This document shows positions 41,308 to 50,340 of a stretch of 64,000 bases of DNA, one piece after another; positions within the stretch are counted from its first letter, which is position 1; each line of letters begins with the position of its first letter. The notes under the pieces were generated by a model. The model saw only the letters and a program-made list of their open reading frames with translations, was not told where the DNA came from and searched no databases. The position numbers and the translations under genes are program-made. Source of the DNA: UMGS1889 sp964540575 (lineage in GTDB: Bacteria; Bacillota; Clostridia; Oscillospirales; Ruminococcaceae); assembly GCA_964540575.1 (NCBI GenBank), contig CAZINI010000011.1, positions 4,076 to 68,075 on the forward strand, read 5' to 3'.

Positions 41308-43277
41308 AAATCCAGCTCCTCGCAAAGCATTATCCATTCATCGGAATATTCGGCGGACAGATTTTTCAGCCGCTCAAATTCCGCACATTTTTCATTCATA
41401 AGCTGATAATCGGCACACACCTCGGGAGATGCCATTTCCTCCTGCAAAACAGCCATTTCCCCCTCCATACGCTCAATTTCAGCTTCAAGCTCCTTGATAC
41501 GGCGACGCTTTTCCGCATCTCTCGAACGCTGCTCCTTGGTGCGGTACGCCTTCACGCCCTTCTCGGCAGCAGCCTGACGCTGCTTTTCCTCCTTGGCAGC
41601 GTCCTCGGCTTTCTGCTGAGCCGCCTGCCGCTCCTGCTTTATGGAAATATAATTATCGAAATCTCCCTTGAAATATTCCGCACCGTTTTCTGTTATTTCC
41701 AGAATTCCCGTGGCTATCTTATTCAGCAGATAGCGGTCGTGGGACACAAAGATGATAGTTCCGTCAAATGCGTCCAGAGCCTCTTCAAGAACTTCCTTTG
41801 TGGCAAGGTCAAGATGGTTTGTGGGCTCGTCAAGGATAAGCACATTTCCCCGTTCCAGCATCATAATAGCAAAGCAAAGCTTTGCCCGTTCGCCGCCGCT
41901 GATAACGCCTACCTGCTTGAACACGTTCTCCCCCGTCATTCGCACACAGCCCAGCAGGGAACGTATTTGCAGCTCGGTCATTGTCCGCCATCTGTCGTGA
42001 ATTTCGTCAATGACGGTTTTCTGTGGGTGCAGCTGAGAATTTTCCTGATCGAAGTAGGAAATTTTAACGTTTTTCGTCCATTCGACAGTACCGTGTGCGT
42101 GGGGAATTTCCTTGCGTATCACCTTTAACAGTGAGGATTTTCCTATGCCATTCGCACCGATAACAGCAAGCTTATCTCCCCTTTTCACCTCAAAGGACAG
42201 ATTATCCGCAAGAGTTTTCCTGTCCGAACCCATGCCGACGGTCACGTCAATATTTTTCACAGTCAGCAGGTCGATAGGCGGAACAACGTCATATTCAAAT
42301 CGAATTTTCGCCTGTTTTTCGTAGGTTATGGGCTTTTCAATGAGATTTTCCTCAATGCGTTCTATCATTTTGATACGGCTTTTCGCCATATTGGACGTGG
42401 TGGCACGGACAAGATTTCTGTCCACAAAATCCTGAAGCTTTGCTATCTCCGCCTGCTGTGCCTCATATTCCTTCATCTGACGGATAACATTGGCTTCCTT
42501 CTGTACAGTAAACGCCGAATAATTTCCCTTATACCTCGTAAGCCGTCCCCGCTCTATCTCGCAGATGGACGTACACAGCTTGTCCAGAAAATATCTGTCG
42601 TGAGATACGATAAGCAAAGCACCCTTATACTCGGAAAGATAATCCTCCAGCCACATGACCGTCTGAAAATCAAGATGGTTCGTAGGCTCGTCAAGGATAA
42701 GCAGCTTGGGATTTTCCAAAAGCAGCTTTGCCAACGCAAGACGTGTCTTTTCGCCGCCGCTGAGCGTGCTTATCACCTGCTCATAGGTTTCACGGGGGAA
42801 GCCCATACCGTTCAGCACCTTGTTAATGTTCACGTCAATGAGATAGCCCTCGTTGGACTCGAAATATGCGGAAAGCTTGGCATATTCCCCCGAAAGCTCC
42901 TCGAAATGCTTTTCGTCCTTATGGGCATTTTCGGCGGACATTTCCGTTTCAAGCTGACGCATTCTGTCCTGTACCTCATAAAGCCTTGAAAAAACCGAAC
43001 GCATCTCCTCAATAATGGAATTTGAGCGGTCAAGCCCTGCATTCTGCCGCAGAAAGCCCACGGAAAGCCCGCTGCACTTTGAAATCCTCGCCTCATTGGG
43101 ATTGGGCTGAGTTTCGGGCTCTTCATCGCCTACGATAATTTTCAGCAGGGTGGATTTTCCGCAGCCGTTTATCCCCACAAGACCTATCCTGTCGCTGTCC
43201 TCGATGGTCATAGCAACGTTGTCCAGCACCGTATTTCCGCCGAACATTTTGCTTATATTTTCAATTGAAAGTATCAT
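41304..43277 (-). CDS. ABC-F family ATPase
   Basis: 657 residues with two ABC domains and no membrane segment. ABC1 has Walker A GINGCGKST and signature LSGGEKTR; ABC2 has GANGIGKSS and ISGGERAK. An inter-domain linker (about 240-310) and a C-terminal coiled coil (about 555-640) follow the YdiF/Uup-like plan. ABC-F proteins act on the ribosome at the E-site, in translation or antibiotic protection. Nothing in the context indicates which role applies. Confidence 0.92.
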   Translation of the reverse strand: MILSIENISKMFGGNTVLDNVAMTIEDSDRIGLVGINGCGKSTLLKIIVGDEEPETQPNPNEARISKCSGLSVGFLRQNAGLDRSNSIIEEMRSVFSRLYEVQDRMRQLETEMSAENAHKDEKHFEELSGEYAKLSAYFESNEGYLIDVNINKVLNGMGFPRETYEQVISTLSGGEKTRLALAKLLLENPKLLILDEPTNHLDFQTVMWLEDYLSEYKGALLIVSHDRYFLDKLCTSICEIERGRLTRYKGNYSAFTVQKEANVIRQMKEYEAQQAEIAKLQDFVDRNLVRATTSNMAKSRIKMIERIEENLIEKPITYEKQAKIRFEYDVVPPIDLLTVKNIDVTVGMGSDRKTLADNLSFEVKRGDKLAVIGANGIGKSSLLKVIRKEIPHAHGTVEWTKNVKISYFDQENSQLHPQKTVIDEIHDRWRTMTELQIRSLLGCVRMTGENVFKQVGVISGGERAKLCFAIMMLERGNVLILDEPTNHLDLATKEVLEEALDAFDGTIIFVSHDRYLLNKIATGILEITENGAEYFKGDFDNYISIKQERQAAQQKAEDAAKEEKQRQAAAEKGVKAYRTKEQRSRDAEKRRRIKELEAEIERMEGEMAVLQEEMASPEVCADYQLMNEKCAEFERLKNLSAEYSDEWIMLCEELDL

Positions 43278-43359
43278 ATTATCCGTTCCTTTATGTTGAT
43301 TATTCCTATTAATTATATAACATATCCGAGTGCTTTGTCAAGAAATCTTGCGGAAAACG

Positions 43360-43388
43360 TTGACTTATCGCATATTATATGATAAAAT
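43360..43388 (+). promoter_or_regulatory. Sigma-A promoter of argS
   Basis: TTGACT (43360-43365), 17-bp spacer, TAAAAT (43383-43388), 33 bp before the argS start. The short leader has no T-box. Confidence 0.72.
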
Positions 43389-43421
43389 AATGGTATTATG
43401 GCTATGAAAAGGATGATATAA

Positions 43422-45173
43422 ATGCAGTCTGTAACAAAAATTCTGACCGCTGTTGTTTCCGAAGCATTCGGCAAATGCGGATATGACGAAAAGCTGGGCG
43501 TTGTCACCCCCTCTGACCGTCTTGACCTTTGTCAGTTTCAGTGCAACGGTGCTTTTTCGGGAGCAAAGCTGTACAAGAAAGCTCCCTTTGTGATTGCCGA
43601 GGACGTTGCCGCTGTCCTCAAAACCGAGGATATTTTCTCCAAGGTAGACGTTGTAAAGCCCGGCTTTCTGAACCTCACTCTCAGCGACGAATATATGCTG
43701 AAAATCGTAAAGGGGATAGAAGCGGATAAGTTCTGCGGAATTCCACAGGCGGAAACGCCCCAAAAGATAGTTATCGACTACGGCGGACCAAACGTTGCAA
43801 AGCCGCTGCATATCGGTCATCTTCGTTCCGCTATTATCGGCGAGGCTCTGAAACGTCTTGCCCGTGTCTGCGGAAATACCGTTTACGGAGATGTTCATCT
43901 GGGCGACTGGGGCTTGCAGATAGGTCTTGTTATCGCCGAACTGAACGAGCGTTATCCCGATTGGAAATGCTTCTCCGAGGATTTCGATGCATCGGCGGAC
44001 ACAGTTCCCGAGCTGAACCCCGACCTGCTCTGCGAGGTATATCCATTTGCAAGCAAAAAGAGCAAGGAAAACGAGGATTTCAAGGCAAAGGCTCACACTG
44101 CGACCTTTGAGCTGCAAAGCGGACGTCCCGGATATATCGCACTTTGGAAGGAAATTCTGCGTGTTTCCATCGCCGATTTGAAGAGCAACTATTCAAAGCT
44201 GGGCGTTGATTTCGATTACTGGTACGGCGAGAGCGACGCCGATAAATATATCCCCGAGCTGATGAAAATTCTCGAGGACAAAAAGCTTTCCTATGAGAGC
44301 GACGGTGCGTTAGTCGTTGACGTTGAGCTTGAAAGCGACAAGGCTCCCATGCCCCCCGTTATCGTAAGAAAATCCGATAATTCAAGCATTTACGCAACAA
44401 CCGACCTTGCAACCATCATTCAGAGAAACAAGGACTTTTCTCCCGATAAGATATGGTATGTGGTGGACAAGCGTCAGGAGCTGCATTTTACTCAGGTTTT
44501 CCGCTGTGCAAGACGTGCGGAGCTTGTCCCCGAAAGCACCGAGCTGGAATTTCTCGGCTTCGGCACCATGAACGGCTCTGACGGCAAGCCCTACAAGACC
44601 CGTGACGGCGGCGTTATGCGGCTTTCCGACCTTATCGAAACGGTAACAAACGCATCTCTGGAGCGTCTTACAAATTCGACCTTCGTTTCCGAGGAGGACC
44701 GTGAGGACTACGCAAGAAAGCTGGGAATGGCTGCTATCAAGTTCGGCGACCTGATAAATCACCGTTCAAAGGACTATATATTCGACCTTGACAAGTTTAT
44801 GTCCGCCGAGGGAAAAACGGGTATTTATCTGCTGTATACAGTTTCGAGAATTAATTCCATTATGAAAAAGGCGGGAGATTTTAAGGCAGAGCTGAACGGC
44901 ATTTACACCGATGCCGAACGTGAGCTTATGCTTAAACTGATAATGTCGGGCGACGTCTGGGGCAGTGCAATGTCCGAGAAAGCACCTAACTATATCTGCG
45001 AAAACGCCTATCAGCTGGCGGTTTCCTTCTCACGCTTCTATCACGAAAACCATATTATGGACGAACCCGATGAAAAGAAAAAGGCAAGCTGGCTGGCTCT
45101 TGCACAGCTTACACGAACAATGATCGTCAAGCATCTTGACGTTCTGGGAATTGAAACGGTAGAAAATATGTAA
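43422..45173 (+). CDS. argS: Arginyl-tRNA synthetase
   Basis: 583 residues, class I synthetase. The N-terminal Add-1 domain (about 1-110) recognises the tRNA D-loop. The HIGH motif reads KPLHIGHLRS (about 127-136), the KMSKS region appears as the ArgS-typical degenerate GKPYKTRDGG, and the C-terminal DALR anticodon-binding domain ends in LDVLGIETVENM. It is monocistronic with its own promoter and terminator. Confidence 0.97.
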   Translation: MQSVTKILTAVVSEAFGKCGYDEKLGVVTPSDRLDLCQFQCNGAFSGAKLYKKAPFVIAEDVAAVLKTEDIFSKVDVVKPGFLNLTLSDEYMLKIVKGIEADKFCGIPQAETPQKIVIDYGGPNVAKPLHIGHLRSAIIGEALKRLARVCGNTVYGDVHLGDWGLQIGLVIAELNERYPDWKCFSEDFDASADTVPELNPDLLCEVYPFASKKSKENEDFKAKAHTATFELQSGRPGYIALWKEILRVSIADLKSNYSKLGVDFDYWYGESDADKYIPELMKILEDKKLSYESDGALVVDVELESDKAPMPPVIVRKSDNSSIYATTDLATIIQRNKDFSPDKIWYVVDKRQELHFTQVFRCARRAELVPESTELEFLGFGTMNGSDGKPYKTRDGGVMRLSDLIETVTNASLERLTNSTFVSEEDREDYARKLGMAAIKFGDLINHRSKDYIFDLDKFMSAEGKTGIYLLYTVSRINSIMKKAGDFKAELNGIYTDAERELMLKLIMSGDVWGSAMSEKAPNYICENAYQLAVSFSRFYHENHIMDEPDEKKKASWLALAQLTRTMIVKHLDVLGIETVENM

Positions 45174-45179
45174 AAAATA

Positions 45180-45211
45180 GGCTTCCAACAGGTGTCAACA
45201 CGTTGGAAGCC
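45180..45211. terminator. Terminator between argS and the DUF3783 gene
   Basis: Perfect 10-bp stem GGCTTCCAAC/GTTGGAAGCC, followed on the plus strand by TTGTTTT. It also serves the convergent gene. Confidence 0.8.
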
Positions 45212-45216
45212 TTGTT

Positions 45217-45606
45217 TTATCTCTGAATTTTCCGCTCCTCGTCAATAAGATGACCGAGAAGCTCGGCAACGGTAAATTTCACATTATACTGCGTAACGAC
45301 CGCCTTGAAACGGACGGACAGTTTATCCGTCCTGAGTGCGGCAAGTGCCGTATCAAGCCGCTTCGAGGACAATCCCGAGAATATTATCAGTTCACCGCTG
45401 TCGGGGAATTTCGTGCTGCCCTTCCCTTCCGTTTCGGGGGACAGCTTTGCCAGACAGCCGACAGTTTTCCCGTACTCCGAACGTTCGGGGACAAGCACTC
45501 TCAGTCCTATCCTTTCCAGCACTGCCGACGCGGCGGCAGAACGTTCCTCGTCAAAAAACAACAGCACCGCCGTTTCGGGATATACGGGTCTTATCCTTGA
45601 TTTCAT
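45217..45606 (-). CDS. DUF3783 family protein
   Basis: 129 residues, soluble, with the DUF3783 pattern of a short regulatory-looking alpha/beta domain (IIFSGLSSKRLDTALAALR, then KAVVTQYNVKFTVAELLGHLIDEER). Function unknown. The start is ATG 45606, because GGAGG lies 6 bp upstream; the longer frame lacks a ribosome binding site. Confidence 0.75.
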   Translation of the reverse strand: MKSRIRPVYPETAVLLFFDEERSAAASAVLERIGLRVLVPERSEYGKTVGCLAKLSPETEGKGSTKFPDSGELIIFSGLSSKRLDTALAALRTDKLSVRFKAVVTQYNVKFTVAELLGHLIDEERKIQR

Positions 45607-45688
45607 ATTCTTTCCTCCGTTTTGGTATTTTCCGAATTCTATTATATCACATATCCAAACGGAAATCAATAAAAATCCTGTCAAAGCC

Positions 45689-45717
45689 TTGATTTATATC
45701 AAAAAATGTGGTATAAT
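45689..45717 (+). promoter_or_regulatory. Sigma-A promoter of the CAP-domain gene
   Basis: TTGATT (45689-45694), 17-bp spacer, TATAAT (45712-45717), 30 bp before the chosen start. It makes the ATG at 45732 unlikely, since that codon would be only about 8 nt into the transcript. Confidence 0.72.
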
Positions 45718-45746
45718 CAAGAAAAAATATAATGGGGTGTATATTA

Positions 45747-46877
45747 ATGTCAATCAGCAAAACCACCGCAGTTATCAGAAGGATAACTGCAATTCTTCTC
45801 GCCGTAACGCTTTGCTTCCTGCTCGCTCCCATCGCCGAAGCAAAAGGCAGCACACTCACATCCAGTGCCTACAATGCCACCATTGAAGTTGGAAAAACCG
45901 GTGCACTTCTTATCACTGCCACGGGCAATCAAAAGCTTACGGCAAGTGTCAGCGACTCCAACGTACTGTCCTATAAATGGGACACAAAATGGACCTCCGA
46001 CACGACCATCAAGTTTTATATCACAGGAAAAAAAGCAGGTACTTCCAAGGTCTGCATTCAAAACGGAAAATCGGAATCCATTACCATTAATGTAACAGTA
46101 AAGGCAAACGATGCTCCTAAAAGCTACGGTGCAACCTCAAAGCTTATCAAAGCCAATACATACAGCGTTTCCGTCAATAAGGGAGCACAGTCATCGGTAA
46201 AGATTACCTCAAACAACCACAGCCTTGTCTATCGTGTGGGCAACAGTTCTATCGCTTCCGTCACACCCGGAAAATGGAGCGGAAACACTGTAAAGTTCAC
46301 TGTAAAGGGCAAGAAGGCCGGCACGACCTATCTCACTGTCTACCGCAAGAATGACAAGAGCGTTGCCGCAAACATAAAGATAACCGTGGGCAGTCAAGAC
46401 TCATCTTCATCTTCTTCAAACAAAAACAACAATAATAACAACAAAAACAACAACACACAGAAACCCGCTCAGACCGAACCGACCGAAAAGCAGGAACAGG
46501 AACCCGCTGTTCCCTCCGGAAATTATGCAGAGCAGATGCTTGCTCTGGTAAATCAGGCAAGAGCCGAAGCAGGCGTAGCTCCCCTTACGCTTGACAGCAC
46601 GCTGTGTTCGGCTGCCGACCTTCGTGCAGTTGAAATAACCTCGGTGTTCTCTCACACCCGTCCCGACGGAAGAGATTGCTTCTCTGTTTTCAACGAATTC
46701 GGCGTAAGCTGTTACGGCGGCGGTGAAAACATTGCAGGCGGCAGTTCCGACGCAGCTATGATATTCAATATGTGGATGAACTCTCCCGGACACCGCTCAA
46801 ATATCCTTAACCCAAGCTTCAGATCCATAGGAATAGGAAAAAGCGGTGTATATTGGGTTCAGCTGTTCATTATGTGA
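45747..46877 (+). CDS. Secreted CAP-domain (SCP/PR1) protein
   Basis: 376 residues. The signal peptide (about 1-30, ending APIAEAKG) shows export. Two Big-type immunoglobulin-like repeats (about 35-115 and 120-212) share the KSxxxNVTVK-type ending. A Ser/Asn/Lys-rich linker (about 214-255) precedes a C-terminal CAP domain (about 262-376). The CAP core residues are seen in LVNQARAEAGVAPL, FSHTRPDGRDCF, GENIAGG and MNSPGHRSNILNP. The family resembles YkwD-type wall-associated proteins of unknown enzymatic role. GGGGTG lies 8 bp upstream of the ATG. Confidence 0.9.
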   Translation: MSISKTTAVIRRITAILLAVTLCFLLAPIAEAKGSTLTSSAYNATIEVGKTGALLITATGNQKLTASVSDSNVLSYKWDTKWTSDTTIKFYITGKKAGTSKVCIQNGKSESITINVTVKANDAPKSYGATSKLIKANTYSVSVNKGAQSSVKITSNNHSLVYRVGNSSIASVTPGKWSGNTVKFTVKGKKAGTTYLTVYRKNDKSVAANIKITVGSQDSSSSSSNKNNNNNNKNNNTQKPAQTEPTEKQEQEPAVPSGNYAEQMLALVNQARAEAGVAPLTLDSTLCSAADLRAVEITSVFSHTRPDGRDCFSVFNEFGVSCYGGGENIAGGSSDAAMIFNMWMNSPGHRSNILNPSFRSIGIGKSGVYWVQLFIM

Positions 46878-46901
46878 CCGTTTTTTCAAAAAATAGTACT
46901 G

Positions 46902-46935
46902 TCCCCGTCATTTGCTCGTATGACTTTGGCGGGGA
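46902..46935 (+). terminator. Terminator of the CAP-domain gene
   Basis: Two nested stems, TCCCCG/CGGGGA outside and TCAT/ATGA inside, followed by ATATTTTTTATT. Confidence 0.75.
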
Positions 46936-46977
46936 TATTTTTTATTGGGAAATATCCCAAAATCCTCCCGAATACAC

Positions 46978-47006
46978 TTGAAATACTCTGTAAAATGTAG
47001 TATAAT
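46978..47006 (+). promoter_or_regulatory. Sigma-A promoter of the pyridoxamine kinase operon
   Basis: TTGAAA (46978-46983), 17-bp spacer, TATAAT (47001-47006), 49 bp before the chosen start. It excludes the longer reading at 46945. Confidence 0.75.
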
Positions 47007-47055
47007 GGTATTGTGCCGCTGCTTTCGACCGTCGGCACAGATAGGAATGATCAGT

Positions 47056-47922
47056 ATGATAACAAAAAGTGCCCGAGTTGCGGCAATACACGATCTGTCA
47101 GGCGTTGGCAGATGCTCGCTGGGCGTTATACTGCCCACAATGTCGGTTATGGGGTTGCAGGTATGTCCCGTTCCGACTGCCGTGCTGTCAACTCATACAG
47201 GCGGCTTCGGAGATATGGCTCTTCGGGATCTGTCCGATTACATTATCCCCGCATTGGAGCATTATAAAAGGCTGAATATCGATTTTGACTGCATTTACAG
47301 CGGATTTCTCGCTTCAAAGGAACAGATAGACCACTGTCTGGAATTTCTGTCAAGCTATCCAAATGCTCTTAAAGTGGTCGACCCCGTAATGGGCGACTGC
47401 GGAAAGCTGTATAAGACCTACACCCCCGAGCTTTGCAGCCGAATGTCCGAGCTTGTTGCGGCAGCGGATATTATAACGCCCAATCCCACCGAGGCAGCGA
47501 TACTTCTCGGTGAACAGATGAGCTTCTGTGCCTCCGACCTTACCGCACAGGCAGCCAAAAGCACTCTGGCAAGGCTTGCCGAACCCGGTCCGCAGATAGT
47601 TGTAATAACAGGTGCAGTCGTCGGCGGAAAATACTGCAATATCGGCTTTGAAAAGAAAACCAGCCGCTTCTGGAAGGTGCCGTATGTCCACGTCCCCGCA
47701 CAATATCCGGGAACGGGAGATATTTTTGCCGCCGTGCTGACAGGCTCTATTATCAAGGGGGACAGCCTGCCTATTGCCATGAACAGAGCGACGGCATTCC
47801 TTGAACTGCTTATCAAAACCACATACAGCTATGGTACCGATCAGCGTGAAGGCGTAATGCTGGAACAGTGTCTGGGCTTTCTCTCCTCATATCAGTCACT
47901 GTGTGCATACGACAGATTGTGA
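47056..47922 (+). CDS. Pyridoxamine kinase
   Basis: 288 residues of the ribokinase-like PdxK/PdxY family. It phosphorylates pyridoxal, pyridoxine or pyridoxamine in the B6 salvage pathway. AIHDLSGVGRCSLGVILP, LSTHTGGFGD, DPVMGDCGKLY and TPNPTEAAILLG are substrate and ATP-site blocks, and YPGTGDIFAAVLTG holds the catalytic Asp. ATG 47056 is preferred since AGGA lies 9 bp upstream; ATG 47047 abuts that site. It heads an operon with trmL and the DegV gene. Confidence 0.9.
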   Translation: MITKSARVAAIHDLSGVGRCSLGVILPTMSVMGLQVCPVPTAVLSTHTGGFGDMALRDLSDYIIPALEHYKRLNIDFDCIYSGFLASKEQIDHCLEFLSSYPNALKVVDPVMGDCGKLYKTYTPELCSRMSELVAAADIITPNPTEAAILLGEQMSFCASDLTAQAAKSTLARLAEPGPQIVVITGAVVGGKYCNIGFEKKTSRFWKVPYVHVPAQYPGTGDIFAAVLTGSIIKGDSLPIAMNRATAFLELLIKTTYSYGTDQREGVMLEQCLGFLSSYQSLCAYDRL

Positions 47923-47934
47923 GGTAAGAAAACT

Positions 47935-48432
47935 ATGAGCAATCTGAATATAGTCTTAGTAGAGCCGCAGATACCGCAGAATACGGGAAATATCTCCCGA
48001 ACCTGTGCAGTCACGGGAGCAAGACTGCATCTCGTAAAGCCTATGGGCTTTGAGGTCACCGACAAGCAGCTGAAGCGTGCGGGGCTGGATTACTGGGATA
48101 AGCTGGATATTACCTATTACGAAAATATATCCGATTTTTTCGATAAAAACAAGGACGGCGAATTTTTCTATTTCACCACAAAGGGGCTGAACGTTCACTC
48201 GGATATTCACTATCCCGACAACGCCTATCTCATTTTCGGGCGTGAGGATAAAGGGCTTCCCGAGGAGCTTCTCTACAAAAACAAAGAACGCTGCCTGCGT
48301 ATCCCCATGCGTCCCGAGCTGCGAAGCCTGAATCTGTCAAACTCGGTGGCAATAGCCGTCTATGAAGTGCTTCGTCAGTGGGATTATCCCGACCTTGCTT
48401 CGGAAGGAAAGCTGACACAATACGTTTGGTAA
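47935..48432 (+). CDS. trmL: tRNA (cytidine34/uridine34-2'-O)-methyltransferase
   Basis: 165 residues, SPOUT-fold methyltransferase with a trefoil knot. It modifies the wobble base of tRNA-Leu isoacceptors. EPQIPQNTGNISRTCAVTGARLHLV is the N-terminal signature. LIFGREDKGLPEEL, RIPMRPELRSLNLSNSVAIAVYE and the terminal aromatic tail are SAM-binding knot blocks. It starts 12 bp after the kinase stop. Confidence 0.95.
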   Translation: MSNLNIVLVEPQIPQNTGNISRTCAVTGARLHLVKPMGFEVTDKQLKRAGLDYWDKLDITYYENISDFFDKNKDGEFFYFTTKGLNVHSDIHYPDNAYLIFGREDKGLPEELLYKNKERCLRIPMRPELRSLNLSNSVAIAVYEVLRQWDYPDLASEGKLTQYVW

Positions 48433-48448
48433 AGAAAGGATTTTTACT

Positions 48449-49318
48449 ATGGAAAAAATAAAAATAATGACCGACTCCGCCTGCGATATATCTCCCGAGC
48501 AGGAAAAGGAACATAACATTAAAATAATGTGCTTCCCTATCACCTTGGGCGACAAGGGATTTATGGAACGTATCGACCTGACCAACGAACAGTTTTACGA
48601 AATGATAGAAGCCTCCGACGAGCTGCCGAAAACCGCTCAGGTAACAGCTCCCCGCTTTGAAGAAGCCTACAAGGAGGTCATGGACGAGGGCTATACCGAC
48701 CTTATCTACGTTTCCATCGCATCGAAGGGTTCAAACACCAACGCATCCGCACATATGGCTAGGGACAGCTTCTACGAGGAATATCCCGAAGCAAAGGACA
48801 AATTCCGCATTCACATAGTTGACTCGAAAAACTACACGGGCGTTTATGGCTATCCCGTAATTCAGGCGGCTATCAAGGCTTCAAAGGGTGCTTCCGTTGC
48901 GGATATTCTCGCATATTATGAGGATTGGTTCTCCTGTGCCGAGGTGCATTTCGGCTGCTACACGCTCAAATATGTAAAGCGTTCGGGACGTGTAAGCTGT
49001 GCTGCTGCATTTGTGGGAGAATTGATGGGGCTTCGTCCCGTTATCAAGATAGCCGATGCCGTTTCCGTGACCGAAGCAAAGGTCAGGGGCGACAAGGCAG
49101 TTATCCCGAAGCTGGCTGAAATAGCCGCAGACCGTATCATTCCTCAGACACCTTACGTTATCATTCAGGGCGGCAGCAAGGAAAAAGCCGATGAGATGGC
49201 AGCCGTCCTCACCAAGCAGTTCGGCTATCCCCCCGAAATGTATATCCAGATAGGTGCAGCGGTAGCATCCAACGTCGGTCCCAATATTGTGGGATATGTT
49301 ATCAAGGCACATAAGTGA
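48449..49318 (+). CDS. DegV family protein (fatty-acid-binding, FakB-like)
   Basis: 289 residues. The family opening IMTDSACDISPEQ and the SKGSNTNASAHMARDSF loop hold the Thr/Ser residues that bind a fatty acid carboxylate. GASVADILAYYED and GAAVASNVGPNIVGYV complete the two-domain fold. DegV/FakB proteins present exogenous fatty acids to a FakA-type kinase; no kinase gene is near. It is last of the pdxK-trmL-DegV run. Confidence 0.92.
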   Translation: MEKIKIMTDSACDISPEQEKEHNIKIMCFPITLGDKGFMERIDLTNEQFYEMIEASDELPKTAQVTAPRFEEAYKEVMDEGYTDLIYVSIASKGSNTNASAHMARDSFYEEYPEAKDKFRIHIVDSKNYTGVYGYPVIQAAIKASKGASVADILAYYEDWFSCAEVHFGCYTLKYVKRSGRVSCAAAFVGELMGLRPVIKIADAVSVTEAKVRGDKAVIPKLAEIAADRIIPQTPYVIIQGGSKEKADEMAAVLTKQFGYPPEMYIQIGAAVASNVGPNIVGYVIKAHK

Positions 49319-49331
49319 TTTTGAACTAAAG

Positions 49332-49375
49332 AAACGCCCCCGCAAGCTGATTTGAGAAAGCTTGCGGGGGCGTTT
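49332..49375. terminator. Bidirectional terminator
   Basis: Perfect 17-bp stem (AAACGCCCCCGCAAGCT with its complement) with a 10-nt loop. It serves the DegV operon and the convergent SGNH gene, whose stop begins 2 bp further. Confidence 0.88.
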
Positions 49376-49376
49376 A

Positions 49377-50210
49377 TTAACTATTCTTTATTATCTCATC
49401 AAGCACCAGCGTGTAGCATCTGCCCTTGAAATGAATGCCGTCCTTTTCGGCAAGGTCGGGGTCGAAATATCCCGTGGAATCCTGCAATGGCGTGGTAATG
49501 TCAATATATCCGCAGCCGTTTTGTGCGGCAATGCTTTTCAGCTCCGCATTGTAGTCGTTTATGCGGGACATTATATTCCCCTCATTTTCGCTGTTATAAA
49601 CCTCGGTAACGGGCGGGATAGACAGCAGATACACCGAACAGTCCGGGTCTGCCGCCTTTATCTGTGCGGACAGCTCGCTGACGCTGCTCAGCATCGACTC
49701 GTTCGACAGCCACTGAATACCGTTTGAGCCAAGCATTATGTAAACATTTTTCGGCTGAAGCTCGGCAGCTCTGGCGGATACGGTTTTCGTCGAACCGTCG
49801 GGCAATTCTATCTCCTTAGTCAGTGCCGACGACGGATTAAGCCCTATCTTTGCCGCAACGTTATTCTCGCCGATATATCCGTAAGCGGAAAATCCCACGG
49901 TTATCGAATCTCCGATAAACAGCGAATCGGCAAAATGCTCCTTATATTCCGATGATGACATTGAAGCCGCAGCGGTTGTTTCCGACTGTTCCGTTTCCGA
50001 CTCGCTTTCGGAAATGTCGGTTTCCGTTTCGGAAGATGCTTCTGTGGTGGTTTCGGTAGTAGTTTCCGTTTCGGAAACGGTAGTGGTGGTTTCCGTCAAC
50101 GGCGGAAGTGTGGGCATTGTGCCGTCAGCGGGGACAGCCCCGTCCTCTATCGCTGAACAGCCTGTAAGTATCAGAGCGGAAGCCGCCAGTACCGCAAGCT
50201 TATTTCTCAT
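49377..50210 (-). CDS. SGNH/GDSL hydrolase lipoprotein
   Basis: 277 residues. The lipobox is ILTGCS (Cys about 18). A Thr/Ser/Glu-rich spacer (about 30-85) acts as a wall linker. The SGNH domain carries the nucleophile block LFIGDSITVG (Ser about 101), a Gly region, LGSNGIQW with Asn, and DGIHFKG supplying Asp-His near the C-terminus. It is likely an esterase acting on a surface polymer. Its first codons overlap the FeoB-associated gene by 11 bp, so it is cotranscribed with feoAB. Confidence 0.87.
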   Translation of the reverse strand: MRNKLAVLAASALILTGCSAIEDGAVPADGTMPTLPPLTETTTTVSETETTTETTTEASSETETDISESESETEQSETTAAASMSSSEYKEHFADSLFIGDSITVGFSAYGYIGENNVAAKIGLNPSSALTKEIELPDGSTKTVSARAAELQPKNVYIMLGSNGIQWLSNESMLSSVSELSAQIKAADPDCSVYLLSIPPVTEVYNSENEGNIMSRINDYNAELKSIAAQNGCGYIDITTPLQDSTGYFDPDLAEKDGIHFKGRCYTLVLDEIIKNS

Positions 50211-50340
50211 ATTTTTTCATTCCTTTTCTGCATTTTTTACAATCTCCGCAGCATCCGCCGCAGCCCTTGCGTGACGCTCTCACCGCAAGAAAAAACCATA
50301 CAGCGATAGCCGCTATCAGAATAATGTCAAGAGGGCTCAT
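50200..50340 (-). CDS. Small FeoB-associated Cys-rich membrane protein
   Basis: 46 residues: one transmembrane helix (about 4-22) followed by a Cys cluster GCGGCCGDCKKCRKG and a basic tail. Such proteins occur next to feoB in Firmicutes and are annotated as FeoB-associated Cys-rich membrane proteins, probably aiding Fe2+ handling. AGGAGG precedes the ATG, which overlaps the feoB stop. The end overlaps the SGNH gene start in another frame. Confidence 0.85.
   Translation of the reverse strand: MSPLDIILIAAIAVWFFLAVRASRKGCGGCCGDCKKCRKGMKKYEK

Noticed and set aside
45732..45746. Upstream ATG for the CAP-domain protein
   Set aside because: It would lie about 8 nt after the predicted transcription start and has no ribosome binding site.
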